A program made the position numbers and the translations under genes. From Bradyrhizobium sp. RD5-C2 (lineage in GTDB: Bacteria > Pseudomonadota > Alphaproteobacteria > Rhizobiales > Xanthobacteraceae), in contig NZ_BOVL01000008.1 of the NCBI RefSeq assembly GCF_019972155.1, forward strand, positions 47,380-111,379: a stretch of DNA of 64,000 bases, written 5' to 3'. The notes beneath the pieces were generated by a model. The model searched no databases. It was not told the origin of the DNA and saw nothing but the letters and a program-made list of their open reading frames with translations. Shown here piece by piece: positions 42,082 through 51,304 of this stretch. Within the stretch, counting starts at the first letter, position 1; each line of letters begins with the position of its first letter.

Positions 42082-42437
42082 ACCAGGGCGTTTGCGCGAA
42101 TAAGAAGCTGGTCGACCTCCGGGTCGGTGAGGCCGACGATCGTAATCATGTGCTGAACCAGAGGATCAGCCCGCCGGATCTCGGTCGCGAGATCCCACTC
42201 CTCCTGGGCGTTCGCGTCGGCCGCGATCGCCGCCTTAACCGCGGCCCATGTGCCGAGCTCGTCAAAGGCGCGCTTCAGGCCGAGCTTGGTGCAGGAAGCC
42301 GGCAGCGGCGCCGGCGGATTGAGAAACGCGAGAACCGCCGGATCATCGTCCGCAACCTGTTCAAGCGCGCGATCGGGCTGCAGACAGCCGAACCAACCGA
42401 CGATAATGCCGGCATCGTTCCGTTCAATGAACCCCAT
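42078..42437 (-). CDS. Hypothetical phage protein after tail fibre
   Basis: The 119-aa product (MGFIERNDAGIIVGWFGCLQ) has an N-terminal segment typical of short proteins coded next to tail fibres, then KRAFDELGTWAAVKAAIAAD. It could be a fibre chaperone or attachment protein. The spacing to the fibre gene is five bases. Confidence 0.65.
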   Translation of the reverse strand: MGFIERNDAGIIVGWFGCLQPDRALEQVADDDPAVLAFLNPPAPLPASCTKLGLKRAFDELGTWAAVKAAIAADANAQEEWDLATEIRRADPLVQHMITIVGLTDPEVDQLLIRANALV

Positions 42438-42442
42438 GATGA

Positions 42443-44308
42443 TTATCCCTCCAACGGATCATACCAACCGCGAGTCATGAGCTTCAACGTCGTGCTCGCA
42501 GCGGACGATCGCGCTGCAACGCCTTGCGACGTATCGGTCCAAACTCGAATTTCAGCCATGTTGCCGCTTGCACCGGACGTCACCTCGATCCCAGTGCCGC
42601 CGTTGGTGTAACCCGGTATGTTGTCGATCAACGCCTTGTCGTGCACCCACCAAATGGTGTTGAGCGTGCTGTTCCAGGCGGCGACCGTAAGAATGGCCTG
42701 GACCTGGACACCGGGCGGAACACTGGCAAGCGTGTAATTCGTCAACGTCGTTCCGAGATTGGTCACGTTGACGTCGATTGAAACACCAGGCCACCAAAAC
42801 TCGCGACCGCGCTGCAGGATTTGCAGAAACACGCTGGATGACGTTGACCACCAAACCGCGCCGATGCGCCTGAACAGCGTGAAACCGGACGGCATCGTCG
42901 GTGCGGTTGCGCTGGCCGAAATCAAGATATCGGTTGCGGCGGCCGTCGGGTTTTTGATCGCAAAGACATGATAGAAGCGAGCCGCAAGCGCGCCGGTATC
43001 CAAGCATCCATTGCCTGTGCCGGCAGCGAATGCCGCGCCGGTTTTCGTGATGTTGCCTGGGATGCTGATGAAATCCGCTCCGGTGCTATCAGCCGCAGTG
43101 CCGGCACTGACAGCGAAGCTATTTGTCGATCCGGTCTGCGAGATTTTCAGACCGTTCAACGCTGACCTCAACAGCGTCGGCAATGTAAGATTTTTAACGG
43201 CTGCGGACTTGTCGCCAAGATCGGCGAGGTTCGCAGTCGACGACAGATCGCCCGCGCCCGGCTGACCGATGCGGCTGAATGCCCAATCCGCAAATGTTCC
43301 CGCGCCATTGGATTTATCGCGGAAAAGGATCAATTGCCCGTTGGCGGGATTGTAGGTGCACTGACCCTCGACCCAATTGTTGATTGAGCCGCTGGACGAC
43401 GCGCGCAGACGCGCGCCGTTCAGGTACGACAGATCAATTTGAGTCTGAAAGAGAACGCTGCCGAGACCGATCGATTGCGACGACGTGCTTGTTCCTTCAG
43501 CCAACCCTTGAGCGATCAGCAGCCATTTGCCAGCCGCCCGATCGGCCTCGAACGTGGTCGACAGATGCGGGACGATGCACTGGTAGATGTTCTTGTTGAG
43601 CGGATACACCACGATCGACGCCGGCGCCGCCGCGACATAGTTCTGGCCCGTCACCCAGGTCGCTGTCTGCAGCCACGCCAGCGGTCCCGTCGCGCCTGTA
43701 TCGCCCTTGGCCGCCAGCACTTGCCAGTAGGTCGCATCGGGCGGCGCGTGCCCCGAGCCAGGCGTCGCGTTGCTCCAGACGAACGACGAACCGTTCAACG
43801 TCGCCACGTCATTGAGAGCGTATGTATGCGCGGGATCATAGGGCGCCGGCTGCCCGAGCGCCTTGTTGACGCCCTGGTAAACCCACACGCCGCCCGTCTT
43901 CAGCCACTCCTTGCCGGTCGACGGCTGCCGCGCATACTGCCCGTCGTCGCCCTTGGACGGATCGGGAGCGGCCTGGTCGGAGCGCACGAAGATGTAAAAG
44001 CCGTCAGCCTCGAGCGCGCCGGTCAGGCGGATGACCTCGGCCGAGTTTTGCGCGCCATTGAAGCGCAGCGGACTGGTCTGCAGGATCTGGTACGCGGTCC
44101 CGGCCGGCACCGCTGCAAACGGCCATTTCGCGATGACGAGATGCGTGTCATCGGTCACGCCGAGAATGTCGACGCCGGCGAAGCCGTCGACGATCAGCTT
44201 GTCGAATTGCTGAATGTTCGACGCCCAGAGCGGGCCGCCGGCGCCGGCAACGGAAACGGCGCCGGCGCCGATGGCCACGGTGCCGGTCGCATAAATCAGG
44301 TTCGGCAT
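42443..44308 (-). CDS. Phage tail fibre protein
   Basis: The 621-aa protein is rich in Ala, Gly, Ser and Thr with low Cys, and has a collagen-like GDTGATGPL piece. A carbohydrate-binding type 5/12-like segment (PAPYDPAHTYALNDVATLNG) appears near residue 165. The N-terminal part would anchor to the baseplate and the C-terminal part bind the host surface. It is the distal tail gene, as expected from its position before the lysis genes. Confidence 0.8.
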   Translation of the reverse strand: MPNLIYATGTVAIGAGAVSVAGAGGPLWASNIQQFDKLIVDGFAGVDILGVTDDTHLVIAKWPFAAVPAGTAYQILQTSPLRFNGAQNSAEVIRLTGALEADGFYIFVRSDQAAPDPSKGDDGQYARQPSTGKEWLKTGGVWVYQGVNKALGQPAPYDPAHTYALNDVATLNGSSFVWSNATPGSGHAPPDATYWQVLAAKGDTGATGPLAWLQTATWVTGQNYVAAAPASIVVYPLNKNIYQCIVPHLSTTFEADRAAGKWLLIAQGLAEGTSTSSQSIGLGSVLFQTQIDLSYLNGARLRASSSGSINNWVEGQCTYNPANGQLILFRDKSNGAGTFADWAFSRIGQPGAGDLSSTANLADLGDKSAAVKNLTLPTLLRSALNGLKISQTGSTNSFAVSAGTAADSTGADFISIPGNITKTGAAFAAGTGNGCLDTGALAARFYHVFAIKNPTAAATDILISASATAPTMPSGFTLFRRIGAVWWSTSSSVFLQILQRGREFWWPGVSIDVNVTNLGTTLTNYTLASVPPGVQVQAILTVAAWNSTLNTIWWVHDKALIDNIPGYTNGGTGIEVTSGASGNMAEIRVWTDTSQGVAARSSAASTTLKLMTRGWYDPLEG

Positions 44309-44326
44309 AGGATGGTCTCTCCGAAA

Positions 44327-44809
44327 TCAGCTTTGTGCGAGCGCATCGATCTGCGCCAACAGGTCGAGGATCTGCGCCGGCGCGGCCCCAGCGTCCGGCC
44401 GAGCCGGCCAATTGCGCGCCATCGTCCGCGCGTCAGGCAGACGGGACAGAGCGCGAAGTGCCTGCCGGAACGTCGCCCATGCTTCGCGGTTCGCGACCGG
44501 CCGATCCGGAACCATGTATTGATCGGTCGACGCCAGCTCGGCGGAGACCGCGAGCACGATGGCGAGCGCGAGCCGCTCGATCAGAAGCACGCGCTTTTCA
44601 GCAGCGGGTCGCGCGACGATGGCGTCCTCTGGCCTCTGAAACGGACCAACCAGCGCGACGTCGACCATATCCTCTAGCGGATCAATGTCGCGATCATCCG
44701 CGGTCCGCAGGATATAGTGATCGGGGAAATTGCTCTTGCCGTCGATCGGCTCGGCATTTCCCCACGACCGGATATAGCCGGTCGCGCTGCAAAAGTGGAC
44801 GATCGTCAT
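44327..44809 (-). CDS. Hypothetical phage tail-associated protein
   Basis: The 160-aa product starts MTIVHFCSATGYIRSWGNAE and ends with a helical part (REAWATFRQALRALSRLPDA) like the DUF4376/tail-fibre-assembly style of proteins. Its start overlaps the tail-tip stop by four bases. Function unknown. Confidence 0.65.
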   Translation of the reverse strand: MTIVHFCSATGYIRSWGNAEPIDGKSNFPDHYILRTADDRDIDPLEDMVDVALVGPFQRPEDAIVARPAAEKRVLLIERLALAIVLAVSAELASTDQYMVPDRPVANREAWATFRQALRALSRLPDARTMARNWPARPDAGAAPAQILDLLAQIDALAQS

Positions 44810-47800
44810 CGCTTTGCCGCCATCATGAACATCGAGCCGGACGCAACGCCCCAGAAGCCGGGATTGCTCATCGTCACGCTAACAGGGATCGCCATCACGC
44901 CGCCCGTTGCCGCGATCTGGACCGAACCCGAAAGCGTCGGAGTGAAGGAGACGTTCTGGCCGGAGAACGTATATTGCGAGACGACAGAGCCGTTCAGCGA
45001 AGCGGTGAACGTGCAATTGGACGCGATGCTCCCCGACTCGTAGACCACAAGCGGGCAATTCAAGTAGAGCGTCATCGTCTTGCCCGCCAACCCGGTCGTG
45101 TCGAGCGAGAGCGTTGTCCCCACAATGACCGTCGTTGAACCGCCCACGGCGATCGCACTGATGCTCTGCACGATCGGCGTAATGATCGCGTTATCGCCAA
45201 TGCTGAGGCTCTTGACGCTGAGCGCGCCAATGACGCCGCTGTCAGACGTGATCGTGCCGGTCTGAATATTGACGGCCGTCACCTGGCCGGCGCCAATCAT
45301 GCGAGTGAAGATACTGCCGTCGAGATAGACATTCGCGGCGACGCCGACCGCCGGCAAGCCATTGATCGTGCCGACCGTGAACACCGGGATCGCCAGGCCG
45401 CCGTTATAGCCAGGGAGCTGAACCTGGAATTTGTCGGACTGCACGATGAAGGCGGACCAATTGGCGCCGCCGTCGAGGCGAATGCTGCCGGTCACAACGC
45501 CGTTGACGTTGATGCTGACGCCCCAGCTCGCGCCGACGATGCCGTCGAGCGTCGCGATCGCGGTCGCTTGCTCCGTCACGGACGCGCCGAGGTCGCCAAA
45601 TTGTGCGGCAACCGTGACCTTGTAATCGGCGAACGCCGTCTTGGTGTCGTAGGCGACGGTCCGGACGTCGTCGATCGACGCATTGATGCCATCGGCCGTC
45701 ACCTGGACCAGGTTCTCGACCTGCTGCAGCTGGTCCCATGCCTGCTGGTTGCCGGCCTGCTTGGCGAGTGTGATCCGCGCCGCGACCTGGCGCATCTGGT
45801 CGGACATCGCGGTTTCGAGATCCGCGATGTCCTGCGCGTGCTGCTGCTGCAAGGTCGTAACGGCATATTTGATGCCCTCCTGCAGCGATTTCAGCGCGAC
45901 CGCGCCGTCCGAGATGACGATCGTCGGCGCCTCGAGGTCGACCGTCGAATAGGGACCGCGCAGAGCCGAGTTGACGGCCTGGACGCGCAGCCGCAGCGCC
46001 GCGTTCTGTACGACCTGGTCGAACTGGTTCGCCGCGCCCTCATAGACCTGCGCCCAGGACGCGCCGGCGTCATAGGAGACATCGGCGATGTAGTAGAGCG
46101 CGCCGGCGGCCGGAAACCAGCTCGCCGACAGCATCGGCTCGGCCGTGCCCTGCCCAAAGCTGGCATTGAGGCCGGCGATCAGCGGCACCTTGTCGTTGCT
46201 CGGAAACTGCGGGCTCGGCAGCACGGGCGGATTGCCGAGATCCGTCGCATGGACGCGTTGGTCGTCGACGACCAGGCTCAGTGTGCAGAGCTCGCCGTTC
46301 GGCACGCCATTGAGCACGACGCAAAGCCGGGACTGGTTGTCGCCGGCGCCGATCTCAAACGATGGATCTTCGCCGCCGTCCTCGCGGGCCAGGACGGCCG
46401 CGAGCGTGGTCGCCTGGGCGGTCTGCGCTGCGGCCAGGCTGCCGGCGTCGAGCACGGCCTGGGACGCATCCGCGCCCTCGGTGCACAGGATCGGGCCGAA
46501 TGATTTACCGTTCGCCTGCCGGAGGCGGATATAGGTCGGGCCGCCATCCCAGCCAGGCGCCGGGTTGAGCGTCAACGTGCGGCCGGCGACCGCGACAACG
46601 GCGCCGCCATAGCCATACGCCATCGGCAGCTCGGACTGCACGCGCACCACAGAACCATAGGTGATCGCCCTGCCCTCGTATTCGACATCGAGCTGCACCG
46701 TCTCGCGTCGATAGATGGATTGCAGGTAGTAGAAGGCGCATTCCCGGAACGCCTGGTCGCGGTTGACGATACCGTCGACGCGCTTGGTCTCAGCATAGGT
46801 TGCAGTGAAGCCGATGGTGTTCGGCGGATACTGGACCTGCGCCGGCAGCCAGGTTTCCTCGTCGAGATATTCGACTATGACGGCATCGGGATCTTCCTCG
46901 CCCAGCATCTGAAACGAGACCTGCGTCGAATCCCGCACGATCTCGCGATCGCTGAGCATCATGGTCGGGACGTCGCGCCATTCGTCGCGCACGATCGAGA
47001 TCGTGTCGCCAAGCCAGAAGTGCCGCGCCCGCGACGGCGTCAGGATCTTGTCGAGCGCCTCCGGCACGGCGACCGCGGTCGTAAAGCGATAATCGAACGT
47101 GTCGCCGCGATTGGCGCAGCCGGTCGCGTGGTTCATGACCGCGTTGAAATCGACCTTTGAAATCGGAAGGCCAGAGCCGTACTGCCCGCTGGTCGCGGCG
47201 TCGAGAAACGCCCATGCCGGATTACGCGTCGCCTGCAGCACGAAATTCGAGCCGTTCCACACCAGCACCTTGCGGGTGCCGAGCACGCCGAACTTGTAGG
47301 CGCCCTGCGTCGACTGCGAGGCCAGGAGGCGGATCGCGACAGTCGAGACGTCGGGAAACGAATTGTGGTTTTGCAGGAACGACCGCAGCCCAGCCCATGC
47401 GACCTGGTTGGAGCCGAGATCCGTGCTGAAGGCCGCGTCATCCCGGCGAAAGCGCACGGCATAGCGGCCAGCCGGGACGTCGACCTTGCGGCTGTCGCGG
47501 ATCGGGCTGGTGGTGCCGTACAGGTACACGCCGGAGAACAGCGTCTGGAACGCGCCGGTCTGCGCGCCGGCGTCGTTAATCGGGCAATATTCCGCGGTCA
47601 GCGGAATGCGCGCGTAGCCGATCTTTGCGCCGTTGCTGCCCTGGTTGAAGGTGGCGCAGCCGGCCGGCAGGACGAAGTCGACCGCGATCGACTGCGCTAG
47701 CGTGCCTGGCGGGTTGGCCGCGAACGGGCCGAGCCAGGCGCCGGATGTCGTAGCGCTCGGCGCGACAAAGAAGCCGCCGGCCGTACCAGTGCCATCGGGC

Positions 47801-48705
47801 AGCTGCTGGCCGGAAACCTCGGAGGACTGGTCGACGTTGGTCGGGAACAACGTGACCGTTGCGCCCGGCTCATAGAACGCGATCTGCGCGCCCGGAAAGG
47901 TCGCCGAGATCCCGTTGGTTGAGTCCCAGAGGACCGTGTCGTCGACATAGATCGCCTCATACGCCATGCTGCCCATGGTCGGAGACAGCAGCACGTTGAG
48001 GTATTGGTCATTGCCGACGAACTCGGCCCAAGGCGTCGCCGCAAAATCCGGATAGTCCTTCACGCGGCCGTACCAGACCGGCAGCGGCTGGCCGAGCTTG
48101 GCAACGTTGCCCTGCGCCATGACCGAATAAATCTGGTCCTGCGTCGCCGACGGCGTATTGGTGGCGCCAGCCTTCGGCGCCACCAGCGCATTGACCAGGA
48201 GCGCGCCGCCCAAGCTGATCGCGGCCGTCGCAACGCCGCCAGCGATGGTTGCTGTCGCGCCGGAGAAGGCCAACCCAGCGAGCGCCGGCCCGGCCCATGC
48301 GGCAAAGGCCGTGATGGCGACCAGCGCGACCACGCCGATCACCTGCTTCATCGTGTTGCCGCCGCCGCCCAGCGGATAGGACAGAAAGCGCACGGTATCG
48401 GCCGCGCGGATGCGCCGGCGCCGCCAATCCTTGCGCAGAACCGGCTCGCCGTTGACCTCGAGCACGGTCGGCAGGCCCTTACGGAATTGCCAGCCGTAGC
48501 GGCGATCGCGCGATGCCCAGCCGGTCCGGCGCAGGAACGCCGTGAAGGTCTCGCGCGGCAACGGCTCGGCGCGGGCGACCTCGAGGCCAGGCGCGACCAG
48601 GTGCAGCACAGGCTGGCGCGCGGCATCACGGCGCCGCGCACGGCGAGCGCGCGGCCGCGGCGCGCCGATCTCCGGCGCCGACAATCGTTTGACAGATCTG
48701 TGCAT
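44806..48705 (-). CDS. Phage tail tip/host-specificity protein (gpJ-like) with N-terminal extension
   Basis: The 1299-aa protein has three parts. Residues 1-115 are basic and include LPTVLEVNGEPVLRKDWRRR, a beta-grasp-like segment. Then come two glycine-zipper hydrophobic segments (IGVVALVAITAFAAWAGPAL and TATIAGGVATAAISLGGALL). From about 190 the body is that of a central tail protein (LGQPLPVWYGRVKDYPDFAA), with fibronectin-like and coiled segments (LQQQHAQDIADLETAMSDQM) near residue 960. It starts two bases after the NlpC/P60 stop. It forms the tail tip and probably recognises the host. Confidence 0.82.
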   Translation of the reverse strand: MHRSVKRLSAPEIGAPRPRARRARRRDAARQPVLHLVAPGLEVARAEPLPRETFTAFLRRTGWASRDRRYGWQFRKGLPTVLEVNGEPVLRKDWRRRRIRAADTVRFLSYPLGGGGNTMKQVIGVVALVAITAFAAWAGPALAGLAFSGATATIAGGVATAAISLGGALLVNALVAPKAGATNTPSATQDQIYSVMAQGNVAKLGQPLPVWYGRVKDYPDFAATPWAEFVGNDQYLNVLLSPTMGSMAYEAIYVDDTVLWDSTNGISATFPGAQIAFYEPGATVTLFPTNVDQSSEVSGQQLPDGTGTAGGFFVAPSATTSGAWLGPFAANPPGTLAQSIAVDFVLPAGCATFNQGSNGAKIGYARIPLTAEYCPINDAGAQTGAFQTLFSGVYLYGTTSPIRDSRKVDVPAGRYAVRFRRDDAAFSTDLGSNQVAWAGLRSFLQNHNSFPDVSTVAIRLLASQSTQGAYKFGVLGTRKVLVWNGSNFVLQATRNPAWAFLDAATSGQYGSGLPISKVDFNAVMNHATGCANRGDTFDYRFTTAVAVPEALDKILTPSRARHFWLGDTISIVRDEWRDVPTMMLSDREIVRDSTQVSFQMLGEEDPDAVIVEYLDEETWLPAQVQYPPNTIGFTATYAETKRVDGIVNRDQAFRECAFYYLQSIYRRETVQLDVEYEGRAITYGSVVRVQSELPMAYGYGGAVVAVAGRTLTLNPAPGWDGGPTYIRLRQANGKSFGPILCTEGADASQAVLDAGSLAAAQTAQATTLAAVLAREDGGEDPSFEIGAGDNQSRLCVVLNGVPNGELCTLSLVVDDQRVHATDLGNPPVLPSPQFPSNDKVPLIAGLNASFGQGTAEPMLSASWFPAAGALYYIADVSYDAGASWAQVYEGAANQFDQVVQNAALRLRVQAVNSALRGPYSTVDLEAPTIVISDGAVALKSLQEGIKYAVTTLQQQHAQDIADLETAMSDQMRQVAARITLAKQAGNQQAWDQLQQVENLVQVTADGINASIDDVRTVAYDTKTAFADYKVTVAAQFGDLGASVTEQATAIATLDGIVGASWGVSINVNGVVTGSIRLDGGANWSAFIVQSDKFQVQLPGYNGGLAIPVFTVGTINGLPAVGVAANVYLDGSIFTRMIGAGQVTAVNIQTGTITSDSGVIGALSVKSLSIGDNAIITPIVQSISAIAVGGSTTVIVGTTLSLDTTGLAGKTMTLYLNCPLVVYESGSIASNCTFTASLNGSVVSQYTFSGQNVSFTPTLSGSVQIAATGGVMAIPVSVTMSNPGFWGVASGSMFMMAAKR

Positions 48706-48707
48706 GT

Positions 48708-49142
48708 TTATCTTGGCTCGAAGAAAGAGAGCTTTTTCCAGCCCATCTGGCGCAGCGCCAGGACGGTCTCAAAGGCGACGCCGGTCTTGCCGTCGCAGTG
48801 AATGACGCGCGCCTCGGGCCGCATCCAAACGCCGATGTGCGCGGGAAAGCGCAGGCGCGCCATCAGCACCAGGGCGCCATCAGCGGCCGTCACCAGGCCG
48901 CCCAGCCCTTCCGGCGCCTCGCGCCAGAGCGCGCGCTCCGGATGCCCGGCGATCGCCTCGAGCACCCAGCGCTCGGAAAACCCGTCCGGCACCGCAACGC
49001 GCGGCAGCTCGCGGCCGAACAGCTCCCGCTGCACATGGCAGGCGAAATCCCAGCAGTTGCGGGATTGCCAGGCCCATGCCTCGCCGATCAACGGCGAAAG
49101 GAAGGCCGAACGCAGCCCGGCGGATTGCACAATTGTTATCAT
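48708..49142 (-). CDS. Phage NlpC/P60-type tail peptidase
   Basis: The 144-aa product has the NlpC/P60 arrangement: SRNCWDFACHVQRELFGREL with the candidate catalytic Cys, and FPAHIGVWMRPEARVIHC with the His. Phage proteins of this type sit in the tail tip and cut peptidoglycan during entry. The order tail peptidase then gpJ is normal. It is the last phage gene before the plus-strand insertion. Confidence 0.82.
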   Translation of the reverse strand: MITIVQSAGLRSAFLSPLIGEAWAWQSRNCWDFACHVQRELFGRELPRVAVPDGFSERWVLEAIAGHPERALWREAPEGLGGLVTAADGALVLMARLRFPAHIGVWMRPEARVIHCDGKTGVAFETVLALRQMGWKKLSFFEPR

Positions 49143-49203
49143 AGGTTAATGCGAATAAGTTCCACTTGCAGAACTCTCCCGAGCGTCAAAGGGGAAGCTC
49201 AAA

Positions 49204-49383
49204 ATGAAGGACATGGCGGCGCACTTAGAGAAGCTGCGCGTCGAAGCCGAGGAGTGCGAACTCATCAGCAAGCTAGCAACCAACGCGACGAAGAAAGCGC
49301 TTTTTGCCAAACTAGCTGCCCATCAGCGCAATCTGGCTGATGAGGTCGAACGCGCGATGAAGGATTCTCGGCCCGGCGGCTAG
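49204..49383 (+). CDS. Small helical hypothetical protein (plus-strand island 2)
   Basis: The 59-aa product (MKDMAAHLEKLRVEAEECEL) is a helical pair ending VERAMKDSRPGG. AAGGGGAAG precedes the ATG. It resembles short Bradyrhizobium chromosomal proteins rather than phage structural ones. Confidence 0.7.
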   Translation: MKDMAAHLEKLRVEAEECELISKLATNATKKALFAKLAAHQRNLADEVERAMKDSRPGG

Positions 49384-49571
49384 CGCGCTCAAATGTTCCG
49401 AGCCAATGTTCACGTTGGAACTGAACACGGGCCATCTGCACATCACCCGGACTTGCCCGGGTAGGAACAGTGAGATCACTCGATTATTGGTGGGTCATCA
49501 CCGAACGGACCTCGGCAACTATCGGTGACTGAGAGTGCTGCATGCTCCCGCCTCACATGGGAGCGCACCCA

Positions 49572-49820
49572 ATGCGTCGATATTTTTTCGATCTACGCGA
49601 CGAGCAAGGCGTCGTCTCGGATGACGAGGGGATGCTGTTTTCAACCCTGGAAGCTGTCCAGGACGAAGCCGCACGGGCGCTCGGCGACTTTGCCAGAGAT
49701 GAGGTGCGGCGAGTTTCACCGGACGGGGGATCAGCACGGCAATTGACAATTGAGGTGCGCGACGAGGTCGGCGCGGTAATGCACGCTACATTCTCGTTCG
49801 AGATTAAACGCCTCCAGTAA
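49572..49820 (+). CDS. DUF6894-like small protein
   Basis: The 82-aa product begins MRRYFFDLRDEQGVVSDDEG and continues LEAVQDEAARALGDFAR and QLTIEVRDEVG, the pattern of the DUF6894 family that is abundant in rhizobial chromosomes. Start at 49572; upstream in-frame codons are not family-like. Function unknown. Confidence 0.85.
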   Translation: MRRYFFDLRDEQGVVSDDEGMLFSTLEAVQDEAARALGDFARDEVRRVSPDGGSARQLTIEVRDEVGAVMHATFSFEIKRLQ

Positions 49821-49910
49821 GGCACCTCAGTTGGCCTGTAGAGGCACAATTTGCACTATTCTGCTGTGGTTCATCGGAGTAGGTTTCAGCTCCAACGCAG
49901 GAGTTGCGTC

Positions 49911-50000
49911 ATGGGCCGTGATCTAATTGAACGCGTTTCCATCGTCTTACTCGGGCTCAGCCCACTCGCCATTGCCGCCATCGCTATGTTCATGTTGTGA
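49911..50000 (+). CDS. Very small membrane protein (29 aa)
   Basis: The frame encodes MGRDLIERVSIVLLGLSPLA then IAAIAMFML, one hydrophobic helix. AGGAG is nine bases before the ATG. Its stop overlaps the GTG of the next gene (GTGA), so the two are translated together. Confidence 0.65.
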   Translation: MGRDLIERVSIVLLGLSPLAIAAIAMFML

Positions 50001-50272
50001 AGGCGCTCATCCTGAGTCCGCGCGAAAAGAAGCTCCTGAGGCGCATGGCTCGGGGGCGGAGTGATGTTGCAATTGCCGCGCAGATCGGGGGGACCGAAGC
50101 ACAAGTATCTGTCCAGCGTCTTCGCTTACTCAGGAAGCTGAAAATCCATTCTCAGACTCAGATCGTGGATGCCGCGGAAAAATTCGCTAGATGGCCTTCG
50201 CGAGAGCTGCGACCCACTTCCAGTTCGAACCTGGCTCGAAGCACCGAGCCGGTAGATGGCCCCAGCAACTAG
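49997..50272 (+). CDS. Small LuxR-type HTH protein
   Basis: The 91-aa product carries a GerE/LuxR helix-turn-helix (LSPREKKLLRRMARGRSDVA and QIGGTEAQVSVQRLRLLRKL) and no sensory domain. GTG start, coupled to the 29-aa membrane peptide upstream. A terminator follows at 50321. It may regulate its own island or the flanking phage genes; nothing in the sequence decides this. Confidence 0.8.
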   Translation: MKALILSPREKKLLRRMARGRSDVAIAAQIGGTEAQVSVQRLRLLRKLKIHSQTQIVDAAEKFARWPSRELRPTSSSNLARSTEPVDGPSN

Positions 50273-50320
50273 CCTTCCTTCACACAGGCCCCCAATGGTT
50301 GCTGGGGTCGCTCAATCAAA

Positions 50321-50350
50321 GGGGCCGCCTCAGTTGGCGGCCTCCTTCAT
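50321..50350 (+). terminator. Rho-independent terminator of island 2
   Basis: GGCCGCC (50323-50329) and GGCGGCC (50336-50342) form a stem followed by TCCTTCATT. It closes the plus-strand island before the convergent phage gene. Confidence 0.7.
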
Positions 50351-50399
50351 TAAGTGATGCGATGCTTGTCGCTTCGAGCCGACTTTCCCCGTCCCACCT

Positions 50400-50924
50400 C
50401 TAGGGCAGCAGCGACGGAAACTGCACGTAGTCATAATTCTTCATGATGCGCGGAAACCGCTTATTCCGCAGGTTCTTCACCATGACGTCGCCGGTCAGCG
50501 AGGCGCCGACCATCGCGACGTTGCGGAGCTCGAACTCGACCGGGCCATAGGCCGGCTCGCTCAGATCCGGCGTCGAATATTCCCGATACAGCACCTGGAG
50601 ATATTCGCGCGTGCCTTGCGCGGTCCGGATCTTCGGCACGAGCTCGCGCGCGACGTTGTCGATCTTGACCTTGATCGACGGCGGCTGCCCTTCGCGCTGC
50701 TCCGGATAGCCGGCCTGAAACGGGCAAGCCATGAAAGTGACGGTTTCGCCACTGTTGCGGACGGCGCCGACCTCGATGCCGAACGCCATGTCATCGCCGA
50801 CATTGGCGACGATGCGCGCCGGCTGATCGAATGAGGACTGCCAGACCTCGAGCGTGTAATAGATCCGCGCCGAGGGTGGGCAAGAGGCATAGGCCTCGAG
50901 CAGAGCTTCATTGTGCGTCGGCAT
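50400..50924 (-). CDS. Phage minor tail protein, DUF1833-like
   Basis: The 174-aa product (MPTHNEALLEAYASCPPSAR, YTLEVWQSSFDQPARIV) matches the pattern of DUF1833 minor tail proteins coded between tape measure and tail peptidase in siphovirus-like prophages. It probably forms part of the distal tail. Two bases separate it from the next gene upstream. Confidence 0.78.
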   Translation of the reverse strand: MPTHNEALLEAYASCPPSARIYYTLEVWQSSFDQPARIVANVGDDMAFGIEVGAVRNSGETVTFMACPFQAGYPEQREGQPPSIKVKIDNVARELVPKIRTAQGTREYLQVLYREYSTPDLSEPAYGPVEFELRNVAMVGASLTGDVMVKNLRNKRFPRIMKNYDYVQFPSLLP

Positions 50925-50926
50925 GA

Positions 50927-51301
50927 TTAGACGTCGTACACGCGCAGCGTCATGGTGACCGCGACCTTATCCGGCGAGAGATAGCCATAGAGCAGCTGCG
51001 AGCCCGGCTTGATGAACTGGCAGACCTTGGTGACGTAGCTCGAGCCGAGCCAGATATTCGCGGTGAACCGCCCCGTGCCATTGCCGAGCGTGCCCTTGAC
51101 CCAGGCGACGAAAACATCGTGCTCGGCCATCGGCATCCAGATCGTTTGCGTCACGGTCCCGACATTATCGCCAGGCCGCGGACGCTGGCGGGTGTTGCCG
51201 CCCTCCATGTCGGTTGCGAGCGGGTCGAGCATCCGCTGCAGCGGGCGGAAGCTGTCGGGATCGGGCATGTAGGATGCGATCGGCCAGGACGGAAGCGGCA
51301 T
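50927..51301 (-). CDS. Phage minor tail protein
   Basis: The 124-aa product (MPLPSWPIASYMPDPDSFRP) is beta-rich with a GNGTGRFTANIWLGSSYV segment. Position directly after the tape measure suggests a distal tail role (gpM-like). No close family is recognised. Confidence 0.7.
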   Translation of the reverse strand: MPLPSWPIASYMPDPDSFRPLQRMLDPLATDMEGGNTRQRPRPGDNVGTVTQTIWMPMAEHDVFVAWVKGTLGNGTGRFTANIWLGSSYVTKVCQFIKPGSQLLYGYLSPDKVAVTMTLRVYDV

Positions 51302-51304
51302 GCG

